Part shown: piece by piece, positions 57,246 through 64,000 of the stretch
Layout of the letters: every line of letters starts with the position of its first letter
Position numbering within the stretch: the first letter of the stretch is position 1
NCBI RefSeq assembly: GCF_030486595.1
Contig: NZ_JAUJZH010000004.1
Location: 246,184 to 310,183 of the forward strand
Length of the DNA: 64,000 nt
Reading direction: 5' to 3'
Source: Variovorax ginsengisoli
GTDB lineage: Bacteria; Pseudomonadota; Gammaproteobacteria; Burkholderiales; Burkholderiaceae_C
The notes under the pieces: model-generated
Seen by the model: only the letters and a program-made list of their open reading frames with translations
What the model was told of the DNA's origin: nothing
Databases searched by the model: none
Translations under genes and position numbers: made by a program

Positions 57246-58214
57246 ATGTCGACATCCACCCCCACCGACCGCTACGCCAAGGTCATCGAGGTGTCCAAGC
57301 GCGTGCGCTGGGACATCGAGCGCGACGTCATTCGCGGCCGCCAGTTCGACTACGCCAGGACCTTCCTGCCGAAGGGCCTGACCCTGGCCGACGAACTGGC
57401 GTTCCTGAGCCCGGAGGACGAGCGCCTCATGAGCCAGGTGCAAGGCCGCACCTATGCCTACATCTTCGGCCTGGCCGAACGCTTCATCTCGTCGAAAGTC
57501 ATCGACCTGAGCCGCGAACATGTCTTCGGCGACCAGGTGGCACTGGAAGCGCTGGTCCGCATGGCCGACGAGGAAATCAAGCACCAGGCGCTGTTCCGCT
57601 GCCTGGAGGAGATGATGGCGGCCGACATGCCGGCCGGCTACGTCATGACCGCGCAGCCGAACGCGGTGGCGCAGGCCGTGCTGGGCAAGAGCACCTGGGC
57701 CGTGCTGGCACTGACCCTCGACATCGAGCTGTTCACGCTGGCGCACTACCGCGCCAGCATCGAGCCGGATGCCAACCTGTCGCCGCTGTGGAAGGACGTG
57801 TTCCTGTTCCACTGGCGCGAGGAGTCGCAGCACGCGATCTTGGACGAGCTCGAGTTCGTCGCCGAGAACGCGCGGCTCGGCGCCGCCGAGCGCGATGCCG
57901 CGGTCGACGACCTGATCGCGCTGGTCGGCGCGGTCGACGGCATCCTGCAGGCGCAGGCCACGGCCGACGCGCGCTATTTCTGTGCCATCGCCGGCACGCT
58001 CTTCAGCGACGCGCAGCAGGCGCAGATCAACGACACGATCCTGAAGGCCTACCGCTGGCAATACATTGTCTCGGGCGTGATGGCGCCGCGCTTCCAGAAG
58101 GTGCTGTTCCCGATGCTCGACGAGGCGCAGGGCGAGCGCATCAAGAGCGCACTGGCACCGCTGGCCTATGCGATGCCGCGGCATCCGGAGATGCCCCTCC
58201 CCATGGCCGCCTGA
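57246..58214 (+). CDS. Uncharacterised diiron (ferritin-like) protein
   Basis: A 322-residue soluble helical protein with a complete diiron carboxylate ligand set: Glu78 ('GLAERFIS'), Glu110-x-x-His113 ('DEEIKHQALF'), Glu161 ('LDIELFTLAHYR') and Glu193-x-x-His196 ('REESQHAILDELE'). The spacing E-32-ExxH-48-E-32-ExxH matches the ferritin-like/RNR-type four-helix bundle exactly. AurF-type N-oxygenases and similar diiron oxygenases share this layout, but I do not recognise a closer family. The GGAG ribosome site is well placed before ATG 57246. A PPP-free N-terminal helix and a Pro/Met-rich C-terminus are the only other marks. It faces the flavin oxidoreductase gene convergently. Confidence 0.8.
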   Translation: MSTSTPTDRYAKVIEVSKRVRWDIERDVIRGRQFDYARTFLPKGLTLADELAFLSPEDERLMSQVQGRTYAYIFGLAERFISSKVIDLSREHVFGDQVALEALVRMADEEIKHQALFRCLEEMMAADMPAGYVMTAQPNAVAQAVLGKSTWAVLALTLDIELFTLAHYRASIEPDANLSPLWKDVFLFHWREESQHAILDELEFVAENARLGAAERDAAVDDLIALVGAVDGILQAQATADARYFCAIAGTLFSDAQQAQINDTILKAYRWQYIVSGVMAPRFQKVLFPMLDEAQGERIKSALAPLAYAMPRHPEMPLPMAA

Positions 58215-58223
58215 ACGCCCTGG

Positions 58224-58256
58224 CCCGCCACGCCCTGCAACCCCGGGCGTGGCGGG
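58224..58256. terminator. Bidirectional hairpin between convergent genes
   Basis: A perfect 12-base GC-rich stem (CCCGCCACGCCC/GGGCGTGGCGGG) with a nine-base loop lies between the diiron gene end and the flavin oxidoreductase end. No U-run follows on either strand, so termination efficiency is uncertain, but position and stability fit a shared terminator. Confidence 0.55.
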
Positions 58257-58265
58257 CGGGATGGC

Positions 58266-59687
58266 TCAGGCCTTGGGCAGGATGTTCTGGTTCTGGCTGA
58301 AGAGATTGGTCGGGTCGTAGCGCGCCTTCAGCGCCGCCAGCCGCGCATAGTTCGACCCGTAGGCGCCGGTCGCCACGCGCTGGGCTTCGTCATCCGGCAT
58401 GAAGTTCACGTACACCCCACCAGTGGCATGCGGCGTCAGCGCATCGAAGAGCCCGCGCGCCCAGTCGATGCACCGGCGGTCGTCGCCGGCATCGCGCCAG
58501 CGGGTGTGGACGTTGAGCACGAACTCGGCATCGCGGTGGGGGTAGGCCGTGTCGGCAACAGCCGTCCGGTTGACCTGGCCGCCCAGGTGCCCGATGAAGG
58601 CCTCGCATTCTTCGGTCGGCAGCTTGACGATGGCATCGCACAGGATGCGCTCGACGTCGGCGTTCAGCATCTTGAAGTCGTGCGACTTCCAGTAGTTGCG
58701 CGCGCCCGGCTGCAGCAGCGGGTCGAAGGCGGTCTGCCAGCCGGCGAAGGGCATCGGTCCCACGTGCTCGCCGACGGGCGTGCCGAAGCTGCGCAAGGTC
58801 TGGGCCATGGCCTCGCCCTGGGCAGGCTCCCCGATCCAGCAGAAGGCGACCACGATCACTTCCTTGCCATGCACATCCGCCGGCAGGAAGGGCAGCGGAG
58901 GCGCCTTGCGCATCACCATCCAGGCCGTCATGTCGTCGCTGGCCGCGGCGGTGAACTTGCGATAGCCGTCGAACACCTGCCTGGCCTGGGCGAACGGATA
59001 GACGATCAGCCCGGCCAGCACCTGCGGGCCGAGCGGATGCAGGCGGTACTCGAACGAGGTGACGACGCCGAAGTTGCCGCCGCCGCCGCGCACGGCCCAG
59101 AACAGATCGGGGTTCTGCGTCGCGCTGGCCTGCACCAGCTCGCCGGACGCGAGCACCATGTCGACGGACTGGAGGTTGTCGATGGTCAGCCCGCGCTTGC
59201 GGCTCTGCCAGCCGAAGCCGCCGCCGAGCGTGAGCCCGGCCATGCCGGTGGTCGAATTGATGCCGGTCGGCGTGGACAGCCCGAAAGCCTGCGTCTCGCG
59301 GTCGAAGTCGGACAACAGCGCGCCGGGCTCCACCCTTGCCATGCGGGCCACCGGGTCGACCCGCACCGATTTCATCGCCGACAGGTCGAGCATCAGCCCG
59401 CCATCGCACGCGGCCTTGCCGGCGATGTTGTGGCCGGCGCCCTTGACCGCAAGCAACAGCTTGTTCTCACGCGCGAAGTTCACCGCCTTCATGACGTCGG
59501 CGGCGCCCGCGGCGCGCACGATCGCCGCCGGCCGGCGGTCGATCATGGCGTTCCACAGCGAGCGCGCGGCGTCGTAGCCGGCGTCTTGGGGCAACAGGAG
59601 GCTGCCGCGCAGCGAGTCGCGCAGCGCTGCGATGGGCGCGTCGGCGATGCCGATCGTGCCGCCTTGGGGGGTTTGAAAGTCGACCAT
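58266..59687 (-). CDS. FAD-linked oxidoreductase (BBE-like)
   Basis: A 473-residue flavoenzyme of the FAD_binding_4/berberine bridge family. The FAD pyrophosphate region is 'LLAVKGAGHNIAGKAACDGG' (the His that can link to FAD is in GAGHN), followed by 'STTGMAGLTLGGGFGWQSRKRGL' split over the typical Gly-rich loop, and 'WAVRGGGGNFGVVTSFEYRLH'. The C-terminal 'VNFMPDDEAQRV' and 'NYARLAALKARYDPTNLFSQNQNI' is the BBE domain ending. A second Cys linkage (bicovalent type) is not evident. No signal peptide, so cytoplasmic; the substrate may be an oligosaccharide, alcohol or secondary metabolite. Met 59687 has a good ribosome site (AGGAG). Confidence 0.85.
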   Translation of the reverse strand: MVDFQTPQGGTIGIADAPIAALRDSLRGSLLLPQDAGYDAARSLWNAMIDRRPAAIVRAAGAADVMKAVNFARENKLLLAVKGAGHNIAGKAACDGGLMLDLSAMKSVRVDPVARMARVEPGALLSDFDRETQAFGLSTPTGINSTTGMAGLTLGGGFGWQSRKRGLTIDNLQSVDMVLASGELVQASATQNPDLFWAVRGGGGNFGVVTSFEYRLHPLGPQVLAGLIVYPFAQARQVFDGYRKFTAAASDDMTAWMVMRKAPPLPFLPADVHGKEVIVVAFCWIGEPAQGEAMAQTLRSFGTPVGEHVGPMPFAGWQTAFDPLLQPGARNYWKSHDFKMLNADVERILCDAIVKLPTEECEAFIGHLGGQVNRTAVADTAYPHRDAEFVLNVHTRWRDAGDDRRCIDWARGLFDALTPHATGGVYVNFMPDDEAQRVATGAYGSNYARLAALKARYDPTNLFSQNQNILPKA

Positions 59688-59890
59688 GAAAATGCTCTCC
59701 TCGTCGGTGCGGCCGGAACCAGCGTTCGCGCATCGCGCAGCGTCCGGCCGCACTGCCGAAGCGAACATCGCCGTCGTCCGGGCGGAATGCGCGGTGCCAC
59801 GACGTGCAACTCAGTCTGCGAGGCCGCGGTATTCGCCGCGTGTCGCGGCGCCGCGCCTTTGTATCGGGCCGGTATCCGCCGGCCCTGTCT

Positions 59891-62800
59891 TCATGCGCCC
59901 GAGCAGGGGCCGCGGTGCGCCTTGTCGAGGCACGCCTTCATCAGCGCATGCAGGGCCTGGTTGTCGATCGGCTTGTGCAGCACGCCGCAGACGCCATGGC
60001 GCCTGGCCGCCGCTTCGTCGATGCCGTCGGCGTTGCCGGTGTAGAGCAGCACCGGCAGGTGGGGGCGCAGGCCGTTGGCTCGCTGGGCGAGGTGCAGGCC
60101 GTCGAGCTGCGGCATGGTCTGGTCGGTGATCAGCAGGTCGAGCGGCTGGCTGCTGTCCTCCAGCCAGGACAGCGCGTCCAGCGGACTGCGCTGCAGCACC
60201 ACCTCGAGGCCCCAGCCCGACAGCAGTTCGACCATGAAGTCGCCGACCATGACTTCGTCGTCGACCACCATCACCCGCGCGCAGAGCGCCTCCCCCGTCG
60301 CCGGGAGGTCCGGCGCGCCGGGCGCGTCCGCCGCCGCGCCGGTGGCGGGCGGCAGCAGCACGCGAAACACCGAGCCGGCGCCCGGCACGGTCTCGACGAG
60401 CACGTGGCCGCCATGGTCGTGCACGATGCCGTGCACCATCGCCAGGCCCATGCCCGAGCCGCGGCCGACCTCCTTGCTCGAGGTGAAGGGCTCGAAGATG
60501 CGTTCGAGCAGGTCCGGCGCGATGCCCCCGCCGCTGTCGGCGACGCTGACCTCGACCCAGTGGCCGGTGTCGACGTGGGCACGGCACGATGCGCAGGTCC
60601 AGGCGCCGCCGCGGCGGCCGAGCCGGACCCGGATCCAGCCCGACCCGGTGATGGCGTCGCGCGCGTTGATGCACAGGTTGAAGAGCACCTGCTCGAGCTG
60701 CACCGCATCGGCCGCAACCAGCAGCGCGTCGCCGCCGGCCGCCGGCGGCGTGACGAAGTCCAGCGACACCGAGGCCGGCAGCGTGGCGCGCAGCAGCTGC
60801 AGCGTCTGGTCGACCAGCGGGCCCAGGGCCAGGGTGCGGCGCTGGCCGCGCTGGCGCCGCGCGAAGGCCAGCATCTGGGCGATCAGCTCGCGGGCGCGCT
60901 GGGCCGCGAGCTGCGCCTGCCCCAGCTGGCGCTGCAGCCGGGCGTCGCCCAGGGTCTCGGCCCGCTCCTGGCCCAGCACCAGGTAGCCGATGACGCTGGT
61001 CAGGATGTTGTTGAAGTCGTGCGCGATGCCGCCGGTCAGCTGGCCGATGGCTTCCATCTTCTGGGCCTGGCGCAGCTGGGCCTCGAGGCGCTCTCGTTCG
61101 GCCTCGGCGGCCTTGCGCTGCGTGATGTCCCGCGCCGCATAGAGCACGTGCGGCTCGCCCCGGTAGGTCAGCGGCATGCCGCTGACCTCCAGGTAGAAGG
61201 GGCTGCCGTCCTTGCGCACGCCCGGCACCTCGAAGCGCACCGGCCGGCCCGCCAGGATATCGGCATGCTGGGCCCGGTGTCGCTGCTGCAGCGCCGGGTC
61301 GGGCTGCGTCAGCACCCGGGTCGCGCTCAGCACCTCGTCGCGCGTATAGCCGCTCATCGCCAGGTAGGCCGGATTCACGTCGACCGCGCGGTAGCCGGCA
61401 TCGCGCACCACCAGCCCGTCGGCGGAGGCGTTGAAGATCGCCCGGTACTGCTCCTCGCTGTTGCGCAGCGCGCGTTCGGCGCGCTTGCTCTGCGTCATGT
61501 CGCGCCCGATGTAGAGCACGTGCGGCTCGCCGCGATGCAGCACCGGCACGCCGCGCAGCTCGAGGTCGTAGCGCTCGCCGTCGCGCCGCAGCAGCTCGGT
61601 CTCGAGCCGGACCGGCTCGCCGGCCAGCGCCTGATCGTGCAGGGCCCGGATCGTGGCCATGATCTCGGGCGGGTTGGCCAGCACCCGGTCGACACCCAGC
61701 ACCTCGGACAGCCGGAAGCCGCTCATGCGCTCGTAGGTGGCGTTGGCGTCGACGATGGCGAAGTTGGCGGCGCGCAGCACCAGCGCGTCGGCCGAGGCGT
61801 TGAAGATGCCGCGGTACTGCGCCTCGCTGGCACCGAGCGCCGCCAGCGCCTCCTTGCGTTCGGTGATGTCGCGGGTGAAGGCCACGACGTGATGGCGCCC
61901 GTCGATCATGGCCGGCTTCAGCCGGACCTCGTCCCAGCGCAGCGCACCGTCGGGGCTGCGCCGATGCCACTCGAAGGGCGGGCAGCGCCCGAGCTTGGCC
62001 AGCTGCATGTGGGCCAGCCCCTGCTCGGCCGTATAGGGCGCCTCGCCCGAGCGCAGGTCGGCCAGCGACAGCCGGCACAGTTCGTCGCGGCTGCAGCCGT
62101 AGGCCTCGCAGGCCTTCGGGTTGGCGTCGAGGATCTCGCCGCTCGTCCAGTCGAGGATGAAGATCGCGTCCTCGGACGCTTCGAAGATGGCACGGTAGCT
62201 GGCCTCCGAGCGCTGCAGCGCCTCGCGGGCGCCCAGCTGCTCGATCTCTGCCGCGGCCCGTCCGGCGAAGATCCGCAGCATCGACTCGATGCGCTCGATG
62301 TTGGTCAGCGCATGGCGCGAGACGATGCCGATGGTGCCGAGCGGCCGCCCGTGGGCGTCGTTCAGGGGCAGGCCGGCATAGCCTTCGGCGCCGAGCAGCC
62401 GGTCGTCCTGGTCGAGCGCGAACAGCGTGTGCAGGTTCGACGGATAGACGCAGAACCGCTGGCCCAGCACGTGCTCGCACGGGGTGCCCTGGATCGGGTA
62501 GCGGTAGCCTTCGCGCACCTCGCCGTCGCTCACCATCGCCAGCATGTGCAAGGTCGTGTCGTCGTCGGACTGGTGGCGGGAGATGAACGCCATCTCGACG
62601 TCCAGGATCGTCGCCAGGTAGCGCGCCAGCTCCGCAAAGACCGATCGGCCGCTGGCCGCCGAGACGGCCAGCGCCGCCGCGCGCAGGGCCTCGTCGGCGC
62701 TGCTGCGCTCGATCTCGGCGATCAGGCGGCTGGCGAAGATCTTCAGCAGGGCCTCGGCCAACACCGCGTCCTCGATCGGCCGGGGGTCCATCGCCACCAG

Positions 62801-63220
62801 CAGTCCGAGCGGGCGGCCGTCGCTGTCGTTCAGCGGAAAGGCGGCATACGAATCCATGCCCTTGGCCGCGAACATCGTGCCCGGGGGGAATTCGCGGGCG
62901 ACGCCGGAGGCGACGAAGCGAAAGGCCCGGCCGACCACCTGGGCGCACGGCGAGCCCTGCAGCGGATAGTCGAAGTTGCGCAGGATCTTTCCGTCGAGCA
63001 CGGCGGCCAGCGTGCGCAAGGTGCTCCGCGAGCCGTCGGTGAAGACCGCCACGAAGACGGTCGCCACGCCCAGGATCTGCGCCAGTTCCTGGACCAGCGC
63101 CGCCATGGTGCCCGGGCCATGGGCGCTGGCCACGGCCCGCGCGGCACGATACATCGCCTCGGCCGCGTCGGTCCACGCGGGGGTGTCGGTGGCGCGATGT
63201 CGGCGGTCCGGGGCAGCCAT
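59891..63220 (-). CDS. GAF/PAS hybrid sensor histidine kinase
   Basis: A 1109-residue soluble hybrid kinase with no membrane helix. Order: two GAF domains (about 20-180 and 190-340), three PAS domains with PAC segments (about 345-460, 470-590 and 600-720), HisKA with the phosphorylatable His734 ('[20 protein letters not shown]'), HATPase_c ('[12 protein letters not shown]' and '[20 protein letters not shown]'), then a C-terminal receiver with Asp1033 ('[13 protein letters not shown]'). The two GAFs are alike ('[15 protein letters not shown]' and '[15 protein letters not shown]'), pointing to duplication. It should relay to a Hpt protein or response regulator elsewhere; the OmpR-type regulator 4 kb away is a candidate but not proven. 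Its ATG is 156 bases from the end of rpsJ. Confidence 0.9.
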   Translation of the reverse strand: MAAPDRRHRATDTPAWTDAAEAMYRAARAVASAHGPGTMAALVQELAQILGVATVFVAVFTDGSRSTLRTLAAVLDGKILRNFDYPLQGSPCAQVVGRAFRFVASGVAREFPPGTMFAAKGMDSYAAFPLNDSDGRPLGLLVAMDPRPIEDAVLAEALLKIFASRLIAEIERSSADEALRAAALAVSAASGRSVFAELARYLATILDVEMAFISRHQSDDDTTLHMLAMVSDGEVREGYRYPIQGTPCEHVLGQRFCVYPSNLHTLFALDQDDRLLGAEGYAGLPLNDAHGRPLGTIGIVSRHALTNIERIESMLRIFAGRAAAEIEQLGAREALQRSEASYRAIFEASEDAIFILDWTSGEILDANPKACEAYGCSRDELCRLSLADLRSGEAPYTAEQGLAHMQLAKLGRCPPFEWHRRSPDGALRWDEVRLKPAMIDGRHHVVAFTRDITERKEALAALGASEAQYRGIFNASADALVLRAANFAIVDANATYERMSGFRLSEVLGVDRVLANPPEIMATIRALHDQALAGEPVRLETELLRRDGERYDLELRGVPVLHRGEPHVLYIGRDMTQSKRAERALRNSEEQYRAIFNASADGLVVRDAGYRAVDVNPAYLAMSGYTRDEVLSATRVLTQPDPALQQRHRAQHADILAGRPVRFEVPGVRKDGSPFYLEVSGMPLTYRGEPHVLYAARDITQRKAAEAERERLEAQLRQAQKMEAIGQLTGGIAHDFNNILTSVIGYLVLGQERAETLGDARLQRQLGQAQLAAQRARELIAQMLAFARRQRGQRRTLALGPLVDQTLQLLRATLPASVSLDFVTPPAAGGDALLVAADAVQLEQVLFNLCINARDAITGSGWIRVRLGRRGGAWTCASCRAHVDTGHWVEVSVADSGGGIAPDLLERIFEPFTSSKEVGRGSGMGLAMVHGIVHDHGGHVLVETVPGAGSVFRVLLPPATGAAADAPGAPDLPATGEALCARVMVVDDEVMVGDFMVELLSGWGLEVVLQRSPLDALSWLEDSSQPLDLLITDQTMPQLDGLHLAQRANGLRPHLPVLLYTGNADGIDEAAARRHGVCGVLHKPIDNQALHALMKACLDKAHRGPCSGA

Positions 63221-63324
63221 GCCCGCAGTCTAGGCCGCCGCGGGCAGGCGCGCTGCGTCATTGCCTTGGCGATACCGCGCGGTTACATGGCGGATACGCG
63301 ATCACCCGGCGGGCACCCGAAATG

Positions 63325-63362
63325 AAAAAGGCCCGCCCACATTGCTGTGGGCGGGCCTTTTT
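63325..63362 (-). terminator. Strong terminator after rpsJ
   Basis: A perfect 16-base stem (AAAAAGGCCCGCCCAC with its complement) and a six-base loop, ending in five T on either strand, lies 14 bases past the rpsJ stop. It closes the tuf-rpsJ transcript and prevents it from reading into the hybrid kinase gene. Confidence 0.9.
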
Positions 63363-63376
63363 GCAGGGACAGGCTG

Positions 63377-63691
63377 TTATTGCAGCTTGATCTCGACGTC
63401 GACGCCGGCCGGCAGGTCGAGCTTCATCAGCGCGTCCACGGTCTTGTCGGTCGGGTCGACGATGTCCATCAGGCGCTGGTGCGTGCGGATCTCGAACTGG
63501 TCGCGGCTGGTCTTGTTGACGTGCGGCGAACGCAGGATGTCGAAACGCTTCATGCGGGTCGGCAGGGGCACGGGACCCTTGACGATCGCGCCGGTGCGCT
63601 TGGCGGTATCGACGATCTCGGCGGCCGACTGGTCGATCAGCTTGTAGTCGAACGCCTTCAGGCGGATGCGGATTTTTTGCTTGGTAGCCAT
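63377..63691 (-). CDS. rpsJ: Ribosomal protein S10
   Basis: A 104-residue S10 (NusE), which also acts in transcription antitermination. '[22 protein letters not shown]' and '[26 protein letters not shown]' are diagnostic, the latter being the RNA/NusB-binding loop region. In most bacteria it is the first gene of the operon running on to rplC; here a terminator and about 10.7 kb of other genes intervene. It directly follows tuf by 23 bases. Confidence 0.98.
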   Translation of the reverse strand: MATKQKIRIRLKAFDYKLIDQSAAEIVDTAKRTGAIVKGPVPLPTRMKRFDILRSPHVNKTSRDQFEIRTHQRLMDIVDPTDKTVDALMKLDLPAGVDVEIKLQ

Positions 63692-63714
63692 GGTGATTCC
63701 TTCGCTGCTTCGAA

Positions 63715-64000
63715 TCAGATGTCGAGGATCTTCGCCACGACGCCCGAGCCCACGGTGCGGCCGCCTTCACGGATGGCGAAGCGCAGGCCTTCTTCCATCG
63801 CGATCGGGTTGATCAGCTTGACCGTGATCGACACGTTGTCGCCCGGCATGACCATTTCCTTGTCCTTCGGCAGCTCGATCGCGCCCGTGACGTCGGTCGT
63901 GCGGAAGTAGAACTGCGGACGGTAGTTGTTGAAGAACGGCGTGTGACGGCCGCCTTCGTCCTTCGACAGAACGTACACCTCGGCGGTGAAGTGCGTGTGC
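63715..64000 (-). CDS. tuf: Elongation factor Tu, C-terminal part (cut by window edge)
   Basis: Only the last 94 residues are in the window: '[21 protein letters not shown]', then '[20 protein letters not shown]' and the end '[16 protein letters not shown]'. These are domain 3 of EF-Tu, which binds tRNA and EF-Ts. The gene continues beyond the right edge. The usual str-S10 order fusA-tuf-rpsJ is thus kept up to rpsJ. Confidence 0.97.
   Translation of the reverse strand, partial: HTHFTAEVYVLSKDEGGRHTPFFNNYRPQFYFRTTDVTGAIELPKDKEMVMPGDNVSITVKLINPIAMEEGLRFAIREGGRTVGSGVVAKILDI

Noticed and set aside
59850..59880. A GGCGGATACCGGC match (minus strand) upstream of the flavin oxidoreductase gene as a third regulator site.
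   Set aside because: Only 13 bases match the tail of the shared element; the direct repeats that should precede it are missing, so I treat it as chance in GC-rich DNA.
59804..63325. A 1173-codon open frame on the plus strand.
   Set aside because: It mirrors the hybrid kinase coding region; its translation is His/Arg/Gln-rich with no domain structure, a typical shadow of a GC-rich gene.

Overview
The window is one contiguous piece of a GC-rich betaproteobacterial chromosome, most likely a Comamonadaceae member close to Variovorax. The call rests on the ribosomal and ATP synthase proteins, protocatechuate 4,5-dioxygenase, a permease-less PTS, an unusually long ribosomal protein S3 tail and an intergenic repeat of a type remembered from that family. 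I see no tRNA or rRNA gene, insertion sequence, phage gene or CRISPR array. Genes are tightly packed; the longest gap is about 220 bases.

Layout. 0-1.4 kb: two TPM-domain envelope proteins (the first cut by the window edge). 1.4-3.6 kb: protocatechuate 4,5-dioxygenase subunits divergent from a LysR regulator, with a perfect FNR-type box between them. 3.6-9.6 kb: a four-gene DNA repair operon (MBL-fold exonuclease, ATP-dependent ligase, Lhr-type helicase, PdeM-type phosphoesterase). 9.6-15.5 kb: a ribose-type sugar ABC transporter under a ROK regulator, ending in a Gfo/Idh/MocA dehydrogenase. 15.7-22.9 kb: the complete atpIBEFHAGDC operon with its promoter and terminator. 23-30.3 kb: D-amino acid transaminase, YbeD, LipB, LipA, then a tightly coupled run of glycosyltransferase, PIG-L-like protein, Gfo/Idh oxidoreductase and DegT aminotransferase that looks like a glycan-modification cassette. 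30.3-37.1 kb: dienelactone hydrolase and tautomerase, a GlxA-type regulator, an acyl-CoA synthetase, an SLC13/ArsB-like carrier, and an AraC regulator with a YddG-like exporter. 37-41.1 kb: an MDR reductase and a Cpx-like unit (Spy/CpxP-like lipoprotein, DUF4260, CpxR-like regulator, sensor kinase). 41.2-43.7 kb: EIIA(Man)-HPr-EI without a sugar permease. 43.8-47.3 kb: envelope and redox genes (lipoprotein, TlpA-like thioredoxin, cytochrome c', cytochrome b561, GNAT, peroxiredoxin).

The S10 ribosomal cluster ([40 protein letters not shown]) lies at 47.4-52.5 kb, but its usual first gene rpsJ and the preceding tuf are at 63.4-64 kb in the same orientation. Between them sit about 10.7 kb of non-ribosomal genes: a small secreted protein, a zinc-metallopeptidase lipoprotein, an OmpR-family response regulator, a TTC38-like TPR protein, an uncharacterised diiron protein, a flavin oxidoreductase and a GAF/PAS hybrid histidine kinase. 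rpsJ ends in a strong terminator and rplC has its own promoter with a perfect TATAAT.

This island is the most interesting part of the window. The TPR gene and the diiron gene are preceded by the same ungapped 53-base element (41 identities) containing 11-base direct repeats typical of OmpR-family binding sites, and the metallopeptidase gene has ACAC repeats with a 10-base period plus two mutually exclusive leader hairpins. I infer, without proof, that the response regulator encoded in the middle controls the surrounding genes as a small signal-responsive regulon.
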